From assembly GCA_035631875.1 (NCBI GenBank), contig DASQHX010000013.1, forward strand, positions 1 to 64,000: a DNA stretch of 64,000 nt, in the 5' to 3' direction. The notes beneath the pieces were generated by a model. That model did no database searches and was not told the origin of the DNA. It saw only the letters and a list, made by a program, of their open reading frames with translations. This stretch comes from Nitrosopumilaceae archaeon (lineage in GTDB: Archaea > Thermoproteota > Nitrososphaeria > Nitrososphaerales > Nitrosopumilaceae). The position numbers were made by a program, and so were the translations under genes. Positions 18,808-27,345 of this stretch are shown here, one piece after another; position 1 is the stretch's first letter; the number at the start of each line of letters is the position of its first letter.

Positions 18808-19710
18808 TTATGAATATCCTTTTCGCATAGCTCTGCCAATGCTAAACAAAACTACCGACATTAAAATGAGCATTACTCCTACCATAACGCATCCTATGGC
18901 AACCATCGTCATTGGGATGGAAAAATACCTAGTATGATTGAAGAGCCCTATTGTCAGAATTGAAAACGCTAATCCAAGGGACGTTAATACAATACCTGGA
19001 CATCCAAGATATCTTAGAGGACGTCTGAGCGCAATCAATTCCACTAGAGAGTTTACAACCTCTCCAGTATGAGAAATGGGATTCTTAGTCGAAGTCTTTT
19101 CTCCTGTATTGTACAGAACTGTGACTTTTTCTTCTGCAATTCTTAATCCTTTTCTTGATGCATCAATGAGAATCTCTGCGTCTGCACCAAACCGCTCTGA
19201 TTCAAAGCTAATAAGATCTACTGCTTTACTTGAATAAGCCCTAAATCCACTCTGTGTATCTCGGAAACGCAACTCGGATGACATGTTGGTCATCTTGTCT
19301 AAAATCTTGTTACCTACTTTTCTGTATGCTGGTATTTGATTATTTTCCTCAAATCTATAGCCTATTACTATGTCGGCCTTTCCTTCAAAGATAGGTTTAA
19401 CAATTTTATCAATCTCCTGTGGCAGGAATTGACCATCGCCATCCATTGTTATTGTTACATCTGCTTTCAGATATTTTGAAATATTGAAAAGAGATTTCAT
19501 TGCAGCTCCTTTGCCGCTGTTTTTTGAATGACTTATTACAGTGGCACCACCTTTCTTAGCCTCTGCCGCAGTATCGTCTATGGAACCATCATCGCAGACA
19601 ATTACATCATCAGAATACTTGAGGCATTCTATTACTAAGTGACGGATAACCCTAGCCACATTATATGCGGGAATACAAACAATAATTTTTTTATCCTGTT
19701 CCCTGACCAT
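18808..19710 (-). CDS. Dolichyl-phosphate hexose synthase-like glycosyltransferase (GT2) with two C-terminal membrane helices
   Basis: A 300-residue GT2 enzyme. IIVCIPAYNVARVI (9-22), VCDDGSIDDT (38-47) and the metal-binding TMDGDGQF (88-95) are clear, as is RDTQSGFRAYSSKAVDL (about 150-166), typical of the polyprenyl-phosphate glucose/mannose synthase group. Two hydrophobic segments follow (about 235-256 and 263-288), as in archaeal DPM1-like enzymes of the AglD/GtrB kind. It probably charges dolichyl phosphate with a hexose on the cytosolic side. Start is the ATG at 19710, the alternative being ATG-less. It is separated from the SDR gene by 129 bp. Confidence 0.9.
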   Translation of the reverse strand: MVREQDKKIIVCIPAYNVARVIRHLVIECLKYSDDVIVCDDGSIDDTAAEAKKGGATVISHSKNSGKGAAMKSLFNISKYLKADVTITMDGDGQFLPQEIDKIVKPIFEGKADIVIGYRFEENNQIPAYRKVGNKILDKMTNMSSELRFRDTQSGFRAYSSKAVDLISFESERFGADAEILIDASRKGLRIAEEKVTVLYNTGEKTSTKNPISHTGEVVNSLVELIALRRPLRYLGCPGIVLTSLGLAFSILTIGLFNHTRYFSIPMTMVAIGCVMVGVMLILMSVVLFSIGRAMRKGYS

Positions 19711-19870
19711 TGTATCCGATCAAACGAGACTCTTCTATTTGAGTTTTTATCCGTATTATCTATAACACACATGGTTCGTATTATTGATTTATATGCAAAA
19801 GTCTCAAGCTCTCATCCATTTTTCTGTGTACAGTTATAATTTCACAAATTATCTTATTAGTAAAAAGACC

Positions 19871-19951
19871 ATCACTACCACAATCATAAAACTATGTTCC
19901 CACTGTCTCTTACAGAATTAACGGCTGGATGGTGTGTAGTGTGGTAGTGAT
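19871..19951. repeat. Perfect 12-bp inverted repeat with 57-nt loop
   Basis: 'atcactaccaca' at 19871-19882 is exactly complementary to 'tgtggtagtgat' at 19940-19951. The pair lies in the 259-bp gap between the isomerase gene (stop at 19970, minus strand) and the GT2 gene start at 19710. Read from the isomerase side it starts 18 bp after the stop. It could be a 3' structure, a terminator-like hairpin or a small RNA. No C/D-box motifs or tRNA cloverleaf were found inside. Confidence 0.6.
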
Positions 19952-19969
19952 TTTATCGGCTTCGGAATT

Positions 19970-21025
19970 CTATAGAAATTTGGATTTGATAATCTCTATA
20001 TTGTGAATATCCTGTCTGCGCTTTACAAAATCAATGGAGTGTGTAGGAGATGGGTCTACCCCTCCCATGACAGCTAAATAGATAGACGCATAGTCAAGTA
20101 GATAAATTAAATTAATTAATTTGGTTAGAATGTTTCCTGGAACAGAAACCACCTCCTTATAATCAATTCTCTTTGTTCCAAAGTATTCTTTTAGTATTTG
20201 CCATTTTTCCTTGGTTGTGATATGGTCATCTTGTCCTTCAATTAAAATTGGTTTGACATTAGTAGGTCTTTCCCAGGAAACAATTTCATTATGACATGCT
20301 TCACTTATTTCTTCTAAAAAGACTTGGCTCTTTGTATTTTCATGAAGTGAATTCTTAAATCGGATAGCAGCAGATTGCAATCCGAAAGGATAGTAAATAA
20401 GAGGAATTCCTGAAATCCAAGATGCAATATCCAGAGCGAGATTTTTATTATCTAGATTTAATGAGTTTATCTTTTTTTGTAGTTCGTCTAAAGATCTGAT
20501 AGATTCTAGAACCTCCTCTTTTTTCATAGGAATAATATTCCCTAATGCTTTCAATACACCATATAGAAAGATAGGAAATGATGTCCGAGGAGAATGCATC
20601 TGTTGAAAATTTCGATGCTCGATTTTATTTTTTATGCAATATTCTTGCATCTTTCCACCCGAAGAAAAGGCAATTATTTTACAGTTCTTTTTATATGAAG
20701 AATCCAAAATCGCAAGAGTTTCCACGGTATTGCCAGAAACACTTGTTGTTACAACCAAAGTATTGGAATCTACTGTCTCTGGAAGAACAAATCCTTTGAC
20801 TATACTAACATGAACATTAGTTTTCGATAATATGGAAGAAAAAATATCTCCAATAGCACCAGAACCACCCATTCCAGCAAACACTATGTGGTCTATGCCG
20901 TTAAAATCAACAACGTCTATTTTTGTTTTGTAAGATTCCAATGCCAGTTCAGGCCATATATCATAAATTTTATGCATTCCGCTGCGGTCGTATTTATTTA
21001 ACGTAGATAAATCCATCAATGTCAT
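19970..21025 (-). CDS. Bifunctional phosphoglucose/phosphomannose isomerase
   Basis: A 351-residue SIS-domain sugar-phosphate isomerase. Visible motifs are VFAGMGGSGAIGDI (48-61), VTTSVSGNTVETL (about 92-104, the S-G-N phosphate loop), HSPRTSFP (R within a segment conserved in the dual-specificity enzymes), SEACHNEIVSWE (about 230-241) and SPTHSIDFVKRRQDI near the C-terminus, which carries the conserved T-H and K. The enzyme interconverts fructose-6-P with glucose-6-P and mannose-6-P, feeding both gluconeogenesis and nucleotide-sugar supply for the surrounding glycan genes. It is divergent from the membrane protein at 21162. The start may be either of two ATGs three codons apart. Confidence 0.88.
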   Translation of the reverse strand: MTLMDLSTLNKYDRSGMHKIYDIWPELALESYKTKIDVVDFNGIDHIVFAGMGGSGAIGDIFSSILSKTNVHVSIVKGFVLPETVDSNTLVVTTSVSGNTVETLAILDSSYKKNCKIIAFSSGGKMQEYCIKNKIEHRNFQQMHSPRTSFPIFLYGVLKALGNIIPMKKEEVLESIRSLDELQKKINSLNLDNKNLALDIASWISGIPLIYYPFGLQSAAIRFKNSLHENTKSQVFLEEISEACHNEIVSWERPTNVKPILIEGQDDHITTKEKWQILKEYFGTKRIDYKEVVSVPGNILTKLINLIYLLDYASIYLAVMGGVDPSPTHSIDFVKRRQDIHNIEIIKSKFL

Positions 21026-21161
21026 TATGAACTAATGTTCAAGTATTATAATGATTTATCTGTAATGTTCTTTACATACGAATCATTAGGAGAGATGATA
21101 ATTTTCTATGTTGGAAATATCTTTAACATGGGTCTCATGATATCAAATATTATGCAACTTT

Positions 21162-22991
21162 ATGGCGTCAACAATGATTTCTAGTCTCAATTTGGCAAAG
21201 GTTCTTGGTCATGGAAATCCACCCGCCTTGATCATATCTTCCGTAATATTTGGAGCAACTTTATTTTTCTATATTTTTTCAGTCGGTTCTTATTTTCAAG
21301 TGGGAATAGCTCCTCTTGAAAATCGTTTTAATTATCATGAACCATTTCTTATTCACATTTTAGACAAACATGTTGATCAGCTAATTATTGTCTGTGGAAC
21401 AGCTTCTTGGCTTGCTTTGTCTCTATTGAAGAAACCAAAAATTTTCATACCTATAATATATGTCGGCTCTACAGCTATAGCAGCACTTGGAGGTAATATC
21501 ACTTTTGATGCTGCCATATTATTTTCATTTCCAATTATATTGTCATTTTTAATTTACAATCGCTTTGCAACTGTAAAGATTCTTAGTTACTCAACAAACT
21601 TAAATCTAAATTATCTAGCCATACTATTTACTGCTTTAGCCACTGTTAGTTTGATAGTATCAGTGATACAATTATTTTCTTTTCAATCAAACAAAATTAT
21701 AGTCAAGGATTACGCCTATGATATCTTTTTGTTATTTGGTAGTTTTTCATCTCTTTTGATATTTCTTTTAATCACAGGATCTTCGGTAAAACTTTTGGTA
21801 GGAAAATCTCTAATCAAAATGTTCAAAACTGATGAGAATTCCTTTTTTTCTGATTCCAACAAAAAATCTAGAAATAAAATCCCATATTTGTTACTCATTA
21901 TTCTCTTCTCAGTTGCTCTTTCACTTGTACCTCATTATCCTGCAATCAATAACAATAATCAACAGGTTGGGGCTGATAGTGCATATTATGTTATTTTTTT
22001 AAGGAATCTGATGGATTCAAAAGACCCCTCAGGATTTATTCATCAGGCCTTTGTTGGAATTAGTGGTGGAGATAGACCAATCACCTTGATCTTTTTGTAT
22101 GGTCTGGCAAAGATGATACCTGGCGATCTATCGGTAACCGTTGATCATTTACCAATGATACTTGTTCCAATGCTAGTTTTGAGCATATTTCTTCTGACGC
22201 GCGAGCTTACCTCAAACGATAACATGTCACTTTTTGCTGCCTTTCTCACAGCTGTTTCAGCTCAGACATTAATCGGCATATACGCGGGATATTATGCCAA
22301 TTTGTTTGCACTTGTTATAGGATATTTATCATTTGTATTTCTAATTAGATTCTTAAAAAAATCTGGTAAGCTAAACCTTGTTGCTTACATCTCACTAATG
22401 ATAGCCTTGGTTTTTAGTCACATACACACATGGACTGTCCTAACAGCGGTGATGTCTGTTTTTTTGATTCTCATGTATAAATTACATCACTATGACAAAA
22501 AACGAGTAGCGCTTGTTTTTCTAGTTGTCCTACTCACAGTTGCAATCGATGTTTCAAGGACTGTCATAACTAATGTGCACGGCGCGATCTCACAAGATGT
22601 AACTCTTGCTAGCCAAGGAGCTGGTATACCACAGTTGATTCTATCCTGGAGCACTCTAAATGATACCATGCAAAATTTCGCCGGTGGACAATTTGGAAAT
22701 TTTATAATTTTGATTCTAGGTTTATACTGGCTTGTTCGATCTAATCTACGAGAGCCTCCAAATATTCTCTTGGCACTTTTTCTTGCTATTGGAATTCTTC
22801 CTCTACTTTTTGGTAATGATTTAATTCAATCTAGAGTATTCTACGACATTCCTTTTCAAATACCTGCAGCAATAGCATTATTTTATTTGAGCCGGAGAAT
22901 AAATCTGCTCATGGCATTACCTATTTGTATTTGGGTTGTTGCAATCTCGTTAAGAATGGTCACAAATTTTTATTTTGTATCTCCTTCGTAA
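21162..22991 (+). CDS. Polytopic membrane protein, probable GT-C-type glycosyltransferase
   Basis: A 609-residue protein with about 12-14 hydrophobic helices. A long extracytoplasmic loop (about residues 260-300) holds VGADSAYYVIFLRNLMD, placing an Asp shortly before a helix as in GT-C enzymes, where the first-loop acid is catalytic. SVTVDHLPMILVPM and HIHTWTVL lie in later loops. The likely role is sugar transfer from a polyprenyl-phosphate donor on the outer face. This suits its place beside a dolichyl-phosphate synthase-like gene, but exact family membership could not be confirmed by eye. It starts at an ATG divergent from the isomerase gene and ends about 70 bp before the TPR protein. Confidence 0.75.
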   Translation: MASTMISSLNLAKVLGHGNPPALIISSVIFGATLFFYIFSVGSYFQVGIAPLENRFNYHEPFLIHILDKHVDQLIIVCGTASWLALSLLKKPKIFIPIIYVGSTAIAALGGNITFDAAILFSFPIILSFLIYNRFATVKILSYSTNLNLNYLAILFTALATVSLIVSVIQLFSFQSNKIIVKDYAYDIFLLFGSFSSLLIFLLITGSSVKLLVGKSLIKMFKTDENSFFSDSNKKSRNKIPYLLLIILFSVALSLVPHYPAINNNNQQVGADSAYYVIFLRNLMDSKDPSGFIHQAFVGISGGDRPITLIFLYGLAKMIPGDLSVTVDHLPMILVPMLVLSIFLLTRELTSNDNMSLFAAFLTAVSAQTLIGIYAGYYANLFALVIGYLSFVFLIRFLKKSGKLNLVAYISLMIALVFSHIHTWTVLTAVMSVFLILMYKLHHYDKKRVALVFLVVLLTVAIDVSRTVITNVHGAISQDVTLASQGAGIPQLILSWSTLNDTMQNFAGGQFGNFIILILGLYWLVRSNLREPPNILLALFLAIGILPLLFGNDLIQSRVFYDIPFQIPAAIALFYLSRRINLLMALPICIWVVAISLRMVTNFYFVSPS

Positions 22992-23046
22992 TATGATCCG
23001 AACTATGGTTCTTCAAGAAAGAGACGCAACCTTTTCAATCAGGAAA

Positions 23047-23052
23047 GGAGGT
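23047..23052 (+). promoter_or_regulatory. Strong Shine-Dalgarno site deciding the TPR gene start
   Basis: 'ggaggt' lies 9 bp before the ATG at 23062. The longest open frame starts further upstream (22975) inside the previous gene, but this site and the signal peptide that starts right after it favour 23062. Confidence 0.75.
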
Positions 23053-23061
23053 ACCATATGC

Positions 23062-24111
23062 ATGAAATTTTACGGATTCATCGTATTGCTATCTATAATG
23101 GTAATATTTTCCACCTTAAATCAAAGTGATGCGCAAGTATTTTCAAATAAATCCTATTCACACGCACCATTTCGTGAATCACTTTATGATTTTCTTGCTA
23201 TGAAAGATAAAGTATCTGCAACTCTGTCAAATGGCACCTCACCTGTTGAATCCCCAGTTCTGTCAAACAACACCCTACCTCCTGATTCTCTAGATATGAA
23301 AGATAAAGTATCTGCAACCCTGTCAAATGGCACCTCACCTGTTAATTCTCCTACCATTAAATCAGCACCAGTAAACAATGCAACCACGCCAGCTCCAATA
23401 TCTCAGCAATTATACAAGCAAGGAAATGCTCTTTTTGACCAAGGTAAATACCAAGACGCAATATCATACTATAACAAGACACTAGGCATAGACCCTGCTA
23501 ACATAAACGCGCTCTACAACACTGCTCTTGCACTTGATAGACTGAACAATACCAATGATGCAATCTCATATTATGACAAGGTTCTTGCTATTACTCCAAA
23601 TGACACAGATTCATTAAACAACAAAGGTGTTGATCTTGCAAATTTGGGAAAATACGACGAAGCAATCTCATCTTATGACAAGGTTCTTGCTATTAATCCA
23701 AGTGACACAGATGCATTATATAACATTGGCATAGCATATGACAATCTAGGCAAGCATGATAAAGCAATCTTATATTATGATAATGTTCTTGCCATTGATC
23801 CTACAAACGTTGATGCATTAAACAAAATGAATCTTACATACAACAATGCAAATAAAACAACATTAAGTGTAGTGCAAAAATTAGATAAAACATCACTTTA
23901 CATTGTTGTCGGTCTTGGAATTGTACTTGCTGTTACTATAATTATAATTAATCTGATAGCAAAAAGATCCAAGTCAGAACAAAAAGTTTCAGAAACCAGT
24001 CCTACAATAAAAGAAGAAGAGGAAAGCACAAGAACAAAAATTCAAGATGAAGATAAAAGTGCAGACATTAAAATTCAAAAGGATGATGACAATGATTGGA
24101 GTGGGATTTGA
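23062..24111 (+). CDS. Exported TPR-repeat protein with C-terminal membrane anchor
   Basis: A 349-residue protein from the ATG that follows a GGAGGT site. A signal peptide (about 1-24) is followed by a Thr/Ser/Pro-rich linker carrying two copies of MKDKVSATLSNGTSPV (encoded around 23203 and 23296). Four TPR units of 34 residues follow (pattern LYKQGNALFDQGKYQDAISYYNK, then Y-D-K-V-L-A-I-x-P-x-D), spanning roughly residues 116-255. A single membrane helix (about 275-297, IVVGLGIVLAVTIIIINLI) and an acidic cytosolic tail (K/E/D-rich, ending DDDNDWSGI) finish it. TPRs bind protein partners, so this is probably a scaffold on the outer side of the membrane. Target unknown. Upstream it is preceded closely by the GT-C-like gene. 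Confidence 0.85.
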   Translation: MKFYGFIVLLSIMVIFSTLNQSDAQVFSNKSYSHAPFRESLYDFLAMKDKVSATLSNGTSPVESPVLSNNTLPPDSLDMKDKVSATLSNGTSPVNSPTIKSAPVNNATTPAPISQQLYKQGNALFDQGKYQDAISYYNKTLGIDPANINALYNTALALDRLNNTNDAISYYDKVLAITPNDTDSLNNKGVDLANLGKYDEAISSYDKVLAINPSDTDALYNIGIAYDNLGKHDKAILYYDNVLAIDPTNVDALNKMNLTYNNANKTTLSVVQKLDKTSLYIVVGLGIVLAVTIIIINLIAKRSKSEQKVSETSPTIKEEEESTRTKIQDEDKSADIKIQKDDDNDWSGI

Positions 24112-24397
24112 TTTGTTGACCGATAAAAAATAGCAATCCTGCAAGGTTTGTAGAAATTAAAATATTTGAAGAACTATACCAAAAATAAAATTAATTATTT
24201 CATATACAAGTGTAGACTGGTAGAAAAAAATTCAAAACAAAATATGAAACTAGTCAAGCACGAAAAATTTATCATAATTTTATTTTAACTTGACTACACA
24301 TTACAAAAAAATTAAAAAATTACAAAAAGTTTTCAAGTGATATGAATTAATTTCTTATACGTGTAATTGATTATTATTTTTTCAAAAATGATATAAA

Positions 24398-24432
24398 ATT
24401 TAAATACAGAGCAATTTCCAAAGTTGGAAATT
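24398..24432 (+). promoter_or_regulatory. TATA-like box and dyad before the coiled-coil protein gene
   Basis: 'atttaaatac' (24398-24407) resembles an archaeal TATA box. It is followed by the dyad aatttccaa-ag-ttggaaatt (24413-24432), a 9-bp inverted repeat with a 2-bp centre that would lie at or near the transcription start. A looser version (ttcccaaaagtggaa) precedes the paralogous gene near 25777. The rest of the 380-bp gap from 24112 is AT-rich with no coding signal. The promoter and operator roles are inferred. Confidence 0.5.
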
Positions 24433-24493
24433 CCCCCTGTTTGTTTTTTTTGTGACATAATGCTTTAATATAGCATATTCGATCGATCGGTAG

Positions 24494-25132
24494 TTGTCTA
24501 ATAGTAATGTAGGAGAAGCAAGGAAATTGTATATCGGTTTAGCTGCAATGACGATAGTAATACTGCTAGGCTCTGCATTACTTGTACCAACTGCAGCATA
24601 TGCAACAAGTCAAGACAAAGACAAGGATAGAAAAGACAAGGACGATAAAGATAAAGACAAAGATAACAAAGGCACAGATTGTAATAGTAAAAAATATGAC
24701 AAGCAATGCGATGACATTGCAGCAGACAGGAAAGATGTTGCAAAGGACGAAGCTGCAATAGACAAGGCAACTAAAGATCTTGCAAACGACATTGCAGGTG
24801 ACAGTAAAAATATTGAAAAGGACCAGGCAGCAATAGATAGGGCCACAAAAGATCTTGCAAAGGATCAAGCAGCACTAGACAAGGCAACAGCTGATTTGGC
24901 AAAAGACAAGAACAAGAAAGACATTGCAAAAGACAAGGAAGCAATAGCTGATGCCACAAAGAATATTGCAGAAGACAAGCAAGACCTTGCACAAGCTATC
25001 GCTGATTTAGCAAAAGACAAGGCAAAGAACGCTAAAGACATTGCAGATGACAAGGCAGCACTAGCCAAAGCAAATGCCGATTTGGCAAAAGACTCGGCTG
25101 ACTTGGCTGCAGACTTGGCAAGCATAAAGTAG
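24494..25132 (+). CDS. Exported highly charged coiled-coil protein (KD/A repeat)
   Basis: A 212-residue protein with a signal peptide (about 11-38, GLAAMTIVILLGSALLVPTAAYA), a Lys/Asp-only stretch, a conserved KGTDCNSKKYDKQCDDIA segment with two Cys (possible disulphide), then about 130 residues built of repeats such as LAKDQAALDKATADLAKD. Ala/Leu spacing is heptad-like, so a long coiled coil or single alpha-helix is expected outside the cell. The TTG at 24494 is the only start giving an intact signal peptide with a short charged N-terminus; a second TTG lies 11 codons on. A paralogue follows at 25855. Function is unknown; a stalk, spacer or cation-binding surface protein is possible. Low sequence complexity makes family searches unreliable. 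Confidence 0.8.
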   Translation: MSNSNVGEARKLYIGLAAMTIVILLGSALLVPTAAYATSQDKDKDRKDKDDKDKDKDNKGTDCNSKKYDKQCDDIAADRKDVAKDEAAIDKATKDLANDIAGDSKNIEKDQAAIDRATKDLAKDQAALDKATADLAKDKNKKDIAKDKEAIADATKNIAEDKQDLAQAIADLAKDKAKNAKDIADDKAALAKANADLAKDSADLAADLASIK

Positions 25133-25317
25133 AAAACAATTCTATTTTTTTAAATTCATAATTATTTCTTTATGATTTTATTTTGAATCTGTAGTATGCT
25201 TTGATCAGATTCTGTTCAAACTGTGTGACATAATTTTATTTTTTTGTCGGAATATGATTTTAAGTTCTATATGATCTGCAGTTGATCTTGTGTAAAAAAT
25301 CAATTGAGGACTGTTCA

Positions 25318-25572
25318 CTATGGTGCCGTTATGATATCATGTGATCTATAGGTCTCTGATACGATATCTTCAAGCTCTCTCGAGTATCCTGTTATGGAAT
25401 CACAAAAGTCTCTAACTCTACTAAATAAATGCTCAAAGTTGTCAGATAAAAGATTCACTTTAATTTCTGAGGAGTGATGAGATGCAAAAATCTTTTTGTG
25501 CTGTTTCAGAGTCTCAAATAAAAGATGAATCTTTAATTCCAGATCCTTGTTGTCTAGTACGGTTTCAGACAT
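25318..25572 (-). CDS. Small hypothetical protein, alpha-helical
   Basis: An 84-residue open frame with ATG start, balanced amino-acid content and helix-like spacing (LELKIHLLFETLKQHKKIF, then LLSDNFEHLFSRVRDFCDSI). No membrane segment or known motif. It lies alone on the minus strand between two plus-strand coiled-coil paralogues. Codon use is normal for the window, so it is probably a real gene. I do not recognise the family. Confidence 0.55.
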   Translation of the reverse strand: MSETVLDNKDLELKIHLLFETLKQHKKIFASHHSSEIKVNLLSDNFEHLFSRVRDFCDSITGYSRELEDIVSETYRSHDIITAP

Positions 25573-25854
25573 GGTATAACTACGGATTCTTGTGATATAG
25601 ATTGGTGTATGTATTTAATTTGTAATTACTCTACGTGCATCTTGAATCAAACCTGAAGGATTTTTACCCATAATAAAACAACCAAAATCACATGCTGAAA
25701 CACACTAAACCATTATGTAATATAAAAAAAAGACGCGTTAATCTCCATTTTTACATATGATTTGAGATGATTCTCATTCCCAAAAGTGGAAGTGGTATGT
25801 AGTATATCATTACAATATGAGACTTTAGTACCCCTTGTTATATTTGAGATCAAC

Positions 25855-26280
25855 TTGAATAAAGAGACTGCCAATAAAACAAAAAAGACGTCAATCTCAT
25901 TTGCTACTCTTACAGTAGTATTGCTTTTGAGTGCGGTCCTTGTTGTCCCATCACTTGCTTATGCAGATAGTGACCATGGAAAAACAAATTCCAGAGACAA
26001 TGACAAGTCACATGAAAAAGATAGAAAAGACAAAGACGATAACAATAACAAAGGCACGGACTGTAATAGTGAAAAGTATGACAAGCAATGCGATGACATT
26101 GCTCAAGACAAGAGAGATGTTGCACATGACCAAAAAGAAGTAGACAAGATAACAGCAGACCTTGCAAAAGATATACTTCATCATGAAAAAACTACATCTG
26201 ATCTGAAAGCATTGGCAAAAGCAACCGCTGATCTTGCAAAAGACTCGGCTGACTTGGCTGACGACCTAAAAAGTGTATAG
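25855..26280 (+). CDS. Exported charged coiled-coil protein, shorter paralogue
   Basis: Paralogue of the 24494 gene: the same signal peptide layout (TVVLLLSAVLVVPSLAYA), the same KGTDCNS-x-KYDKQCDDIA block, and the same end (LAKDSADLADDLKSV against LAKDSADLAADLASIK), but the central repeat region is reduced to about one third. The open frame continues upstream to a GTG at 25786, but that segment lacks signal-peptide-like features and covers the probable promoter; a TTG at 25855 gives 141 residues and an N-terminus (LNKETANKTKKTS) like that of the paralogue. Role unknown; see the larger copy. Confidence 0.72.
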   Translation: MNKETANKTKKTSISFATLTVVLLLSAVLVVPSLAYADSDHGKTNSRDNDKSHEKDRKDKDDNNNKGTDCNSEKYDKQCDDIAQDKRDVAHDQKEVDKITADLAKDILHHEKTTSDLKALAKATADLAKDSADLADDLKSV

Positions 26281-26416
26281 AGAATAAACCTATTTTCTTT
26301 TTAGGCTCACAAATATTTTTTCAATTATCTTCAACTGAAAATCATCAACATCGATAGAATTTTTTTACAACTAAAAACTGTTAGTTAATTTAGGGGATAA
26401 TCCTAGTGGAATTGAT

Positions 26417-27181
26417 TTGCAAAGTAAAGATGTTGTAGCAGGATTAGGAGAAATAGGAATGCCAATCATGAAGTTAATTTCAAAAAGCATTCCAACAATT
26501 GGGTATGATAAAAATGAAAAACTAGTTGACAGCAAGAAACATGAAAAATTTGTAAATCTCAAGACACGTCTTTTGCACATTTGTATTCCATTTTCAGATA
26601 AATTTCCACAAGATGTTGTCAATTTATCAAAAAGATTCTCACCTGAAGGTATAGTCATTCATAGTACAATTAGCCCTGGTACCACAAAAAAAATTCAATC
26701 ACTACTATCTATTCCTGTAATGTACAGTGCAACTAGGGGAGTGCATAAGAGAATGTTAAATGATCTAAGGCGTTATACCAAGTTTTATGCAATAGAGGAA
26801 GATGCACCAAGGCGAAGCTGGGCAATCACTTCATATGAAGAACTAATGAAAAAGTCTAAAGTTAAAACAAAAAGAATGTCAAAACCAATATCACTAGAGC
26901 TTGCAAAGATTGTAGTTGATACTTCATACTATGGGTGGCTAATCAATTATGCACAACTCAGCAAGATGATTGCAATCAAGAACCAGGTAGATTATGATGA
27001 AATGTGGTCTTTTGCAGATGAAATTCATAAATTCCTAGGAAACAGGCCAAAGATGTTTCCTGGATTTATTGGAGGCCATTGCGTTATTCCAAATCTTGAT
27101 CTAATCCAAGATGATACCTTAAATCTCATAAAAGAGATAAATTTAGATTATTCCAAAATACTCAAAAAACGTCAAAAATAG
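26417..27181 (+). CDS. UDP-sugar dehydrogenase-like NAD-binding protein (short form)
   Basis: A 254-residue protein with a Rossmann motif GLGEIG (9-14) at the very start, LLHICIPFSD (about 50-60), HSTISPGTTKKI (about 88-99) and a late GGHCVIPN (219-226). The order and spacing resemble the N-terminal and central parts of UDP-glucose/UDP-ManNAc dehydrogenases, in which a G-G-x-C motif holds the catalytic Cys (C222 here). At 254 residues it lacks the C-terminal UDP-binding domain of the 430-residue enzymes. It may oxidise a small or different sugar substrate or be a regulatory homologue. The only good start is TTG at 26417, directly before the first strand. Confidence 0.7.
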   Translation: MQSKDVVAGLGEIGMPIMKLISKSIPTIGYDKNEKLVDSKKHEKFVNLKTRLLHICIPFSDKFPQDVVNLSKRFSPEGIVIHSTISPGTTKKIQSLLSIPVMYSATRGVHKRMLNDLRRYTKFYAIEEDAPRRSWAITSYEELMKKSKVKTKRMSKPISLELAKIVVDTSYYGWLINYAQLSKMIAIKNQVDYDEMWSFADEIHKFLGNRPKMFPGFIGGHCVIPNLDLIQDDTLNLIKEINLDYSKILKKRQK

Positions 27182-27282
27182 AAAAAATATCTAAAATCTC
27201 ACACAAAAGGGTGCAGGTACCTAAATACGATAAAAAGTTTAACGCCCTTTATTACACTAAACAGACAGGAGCCTTTCTTCTC

Positions 27283-27312
27283 AATTTGGCTGACGACCTC
27301 AAAAGTGTCTAG
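27283..27312 (+). pseudogene. 3' scrap of a third coiled-coil paralogue
   Basis: The sequence 'tttggctgacgacctcaaaa' onward to the TAG repeats the last codons and stop of the 25855 gene (26253-26282) with only two or three changes and encodes L-A-D-D-L-K-S-V-stop. Nothing upstream in frame resembles the rest of the gene. It marks a deletion or recombination endpoint. Confidence 0.6.
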
Positions 27313-27345
27313 AGGGCCAATCCTTTTTTTATTTTAAAAATTAAC

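Noticed and set aside
24498-25125. Several long open frames on the minus strand opposite the coiled-coil gene
   Set aside because: They are mirror frames of a low-complexity Lys/Asp/Ala-rich coding sequence, with biased Leu/Cys or Ser/Ala composition and no start signals.
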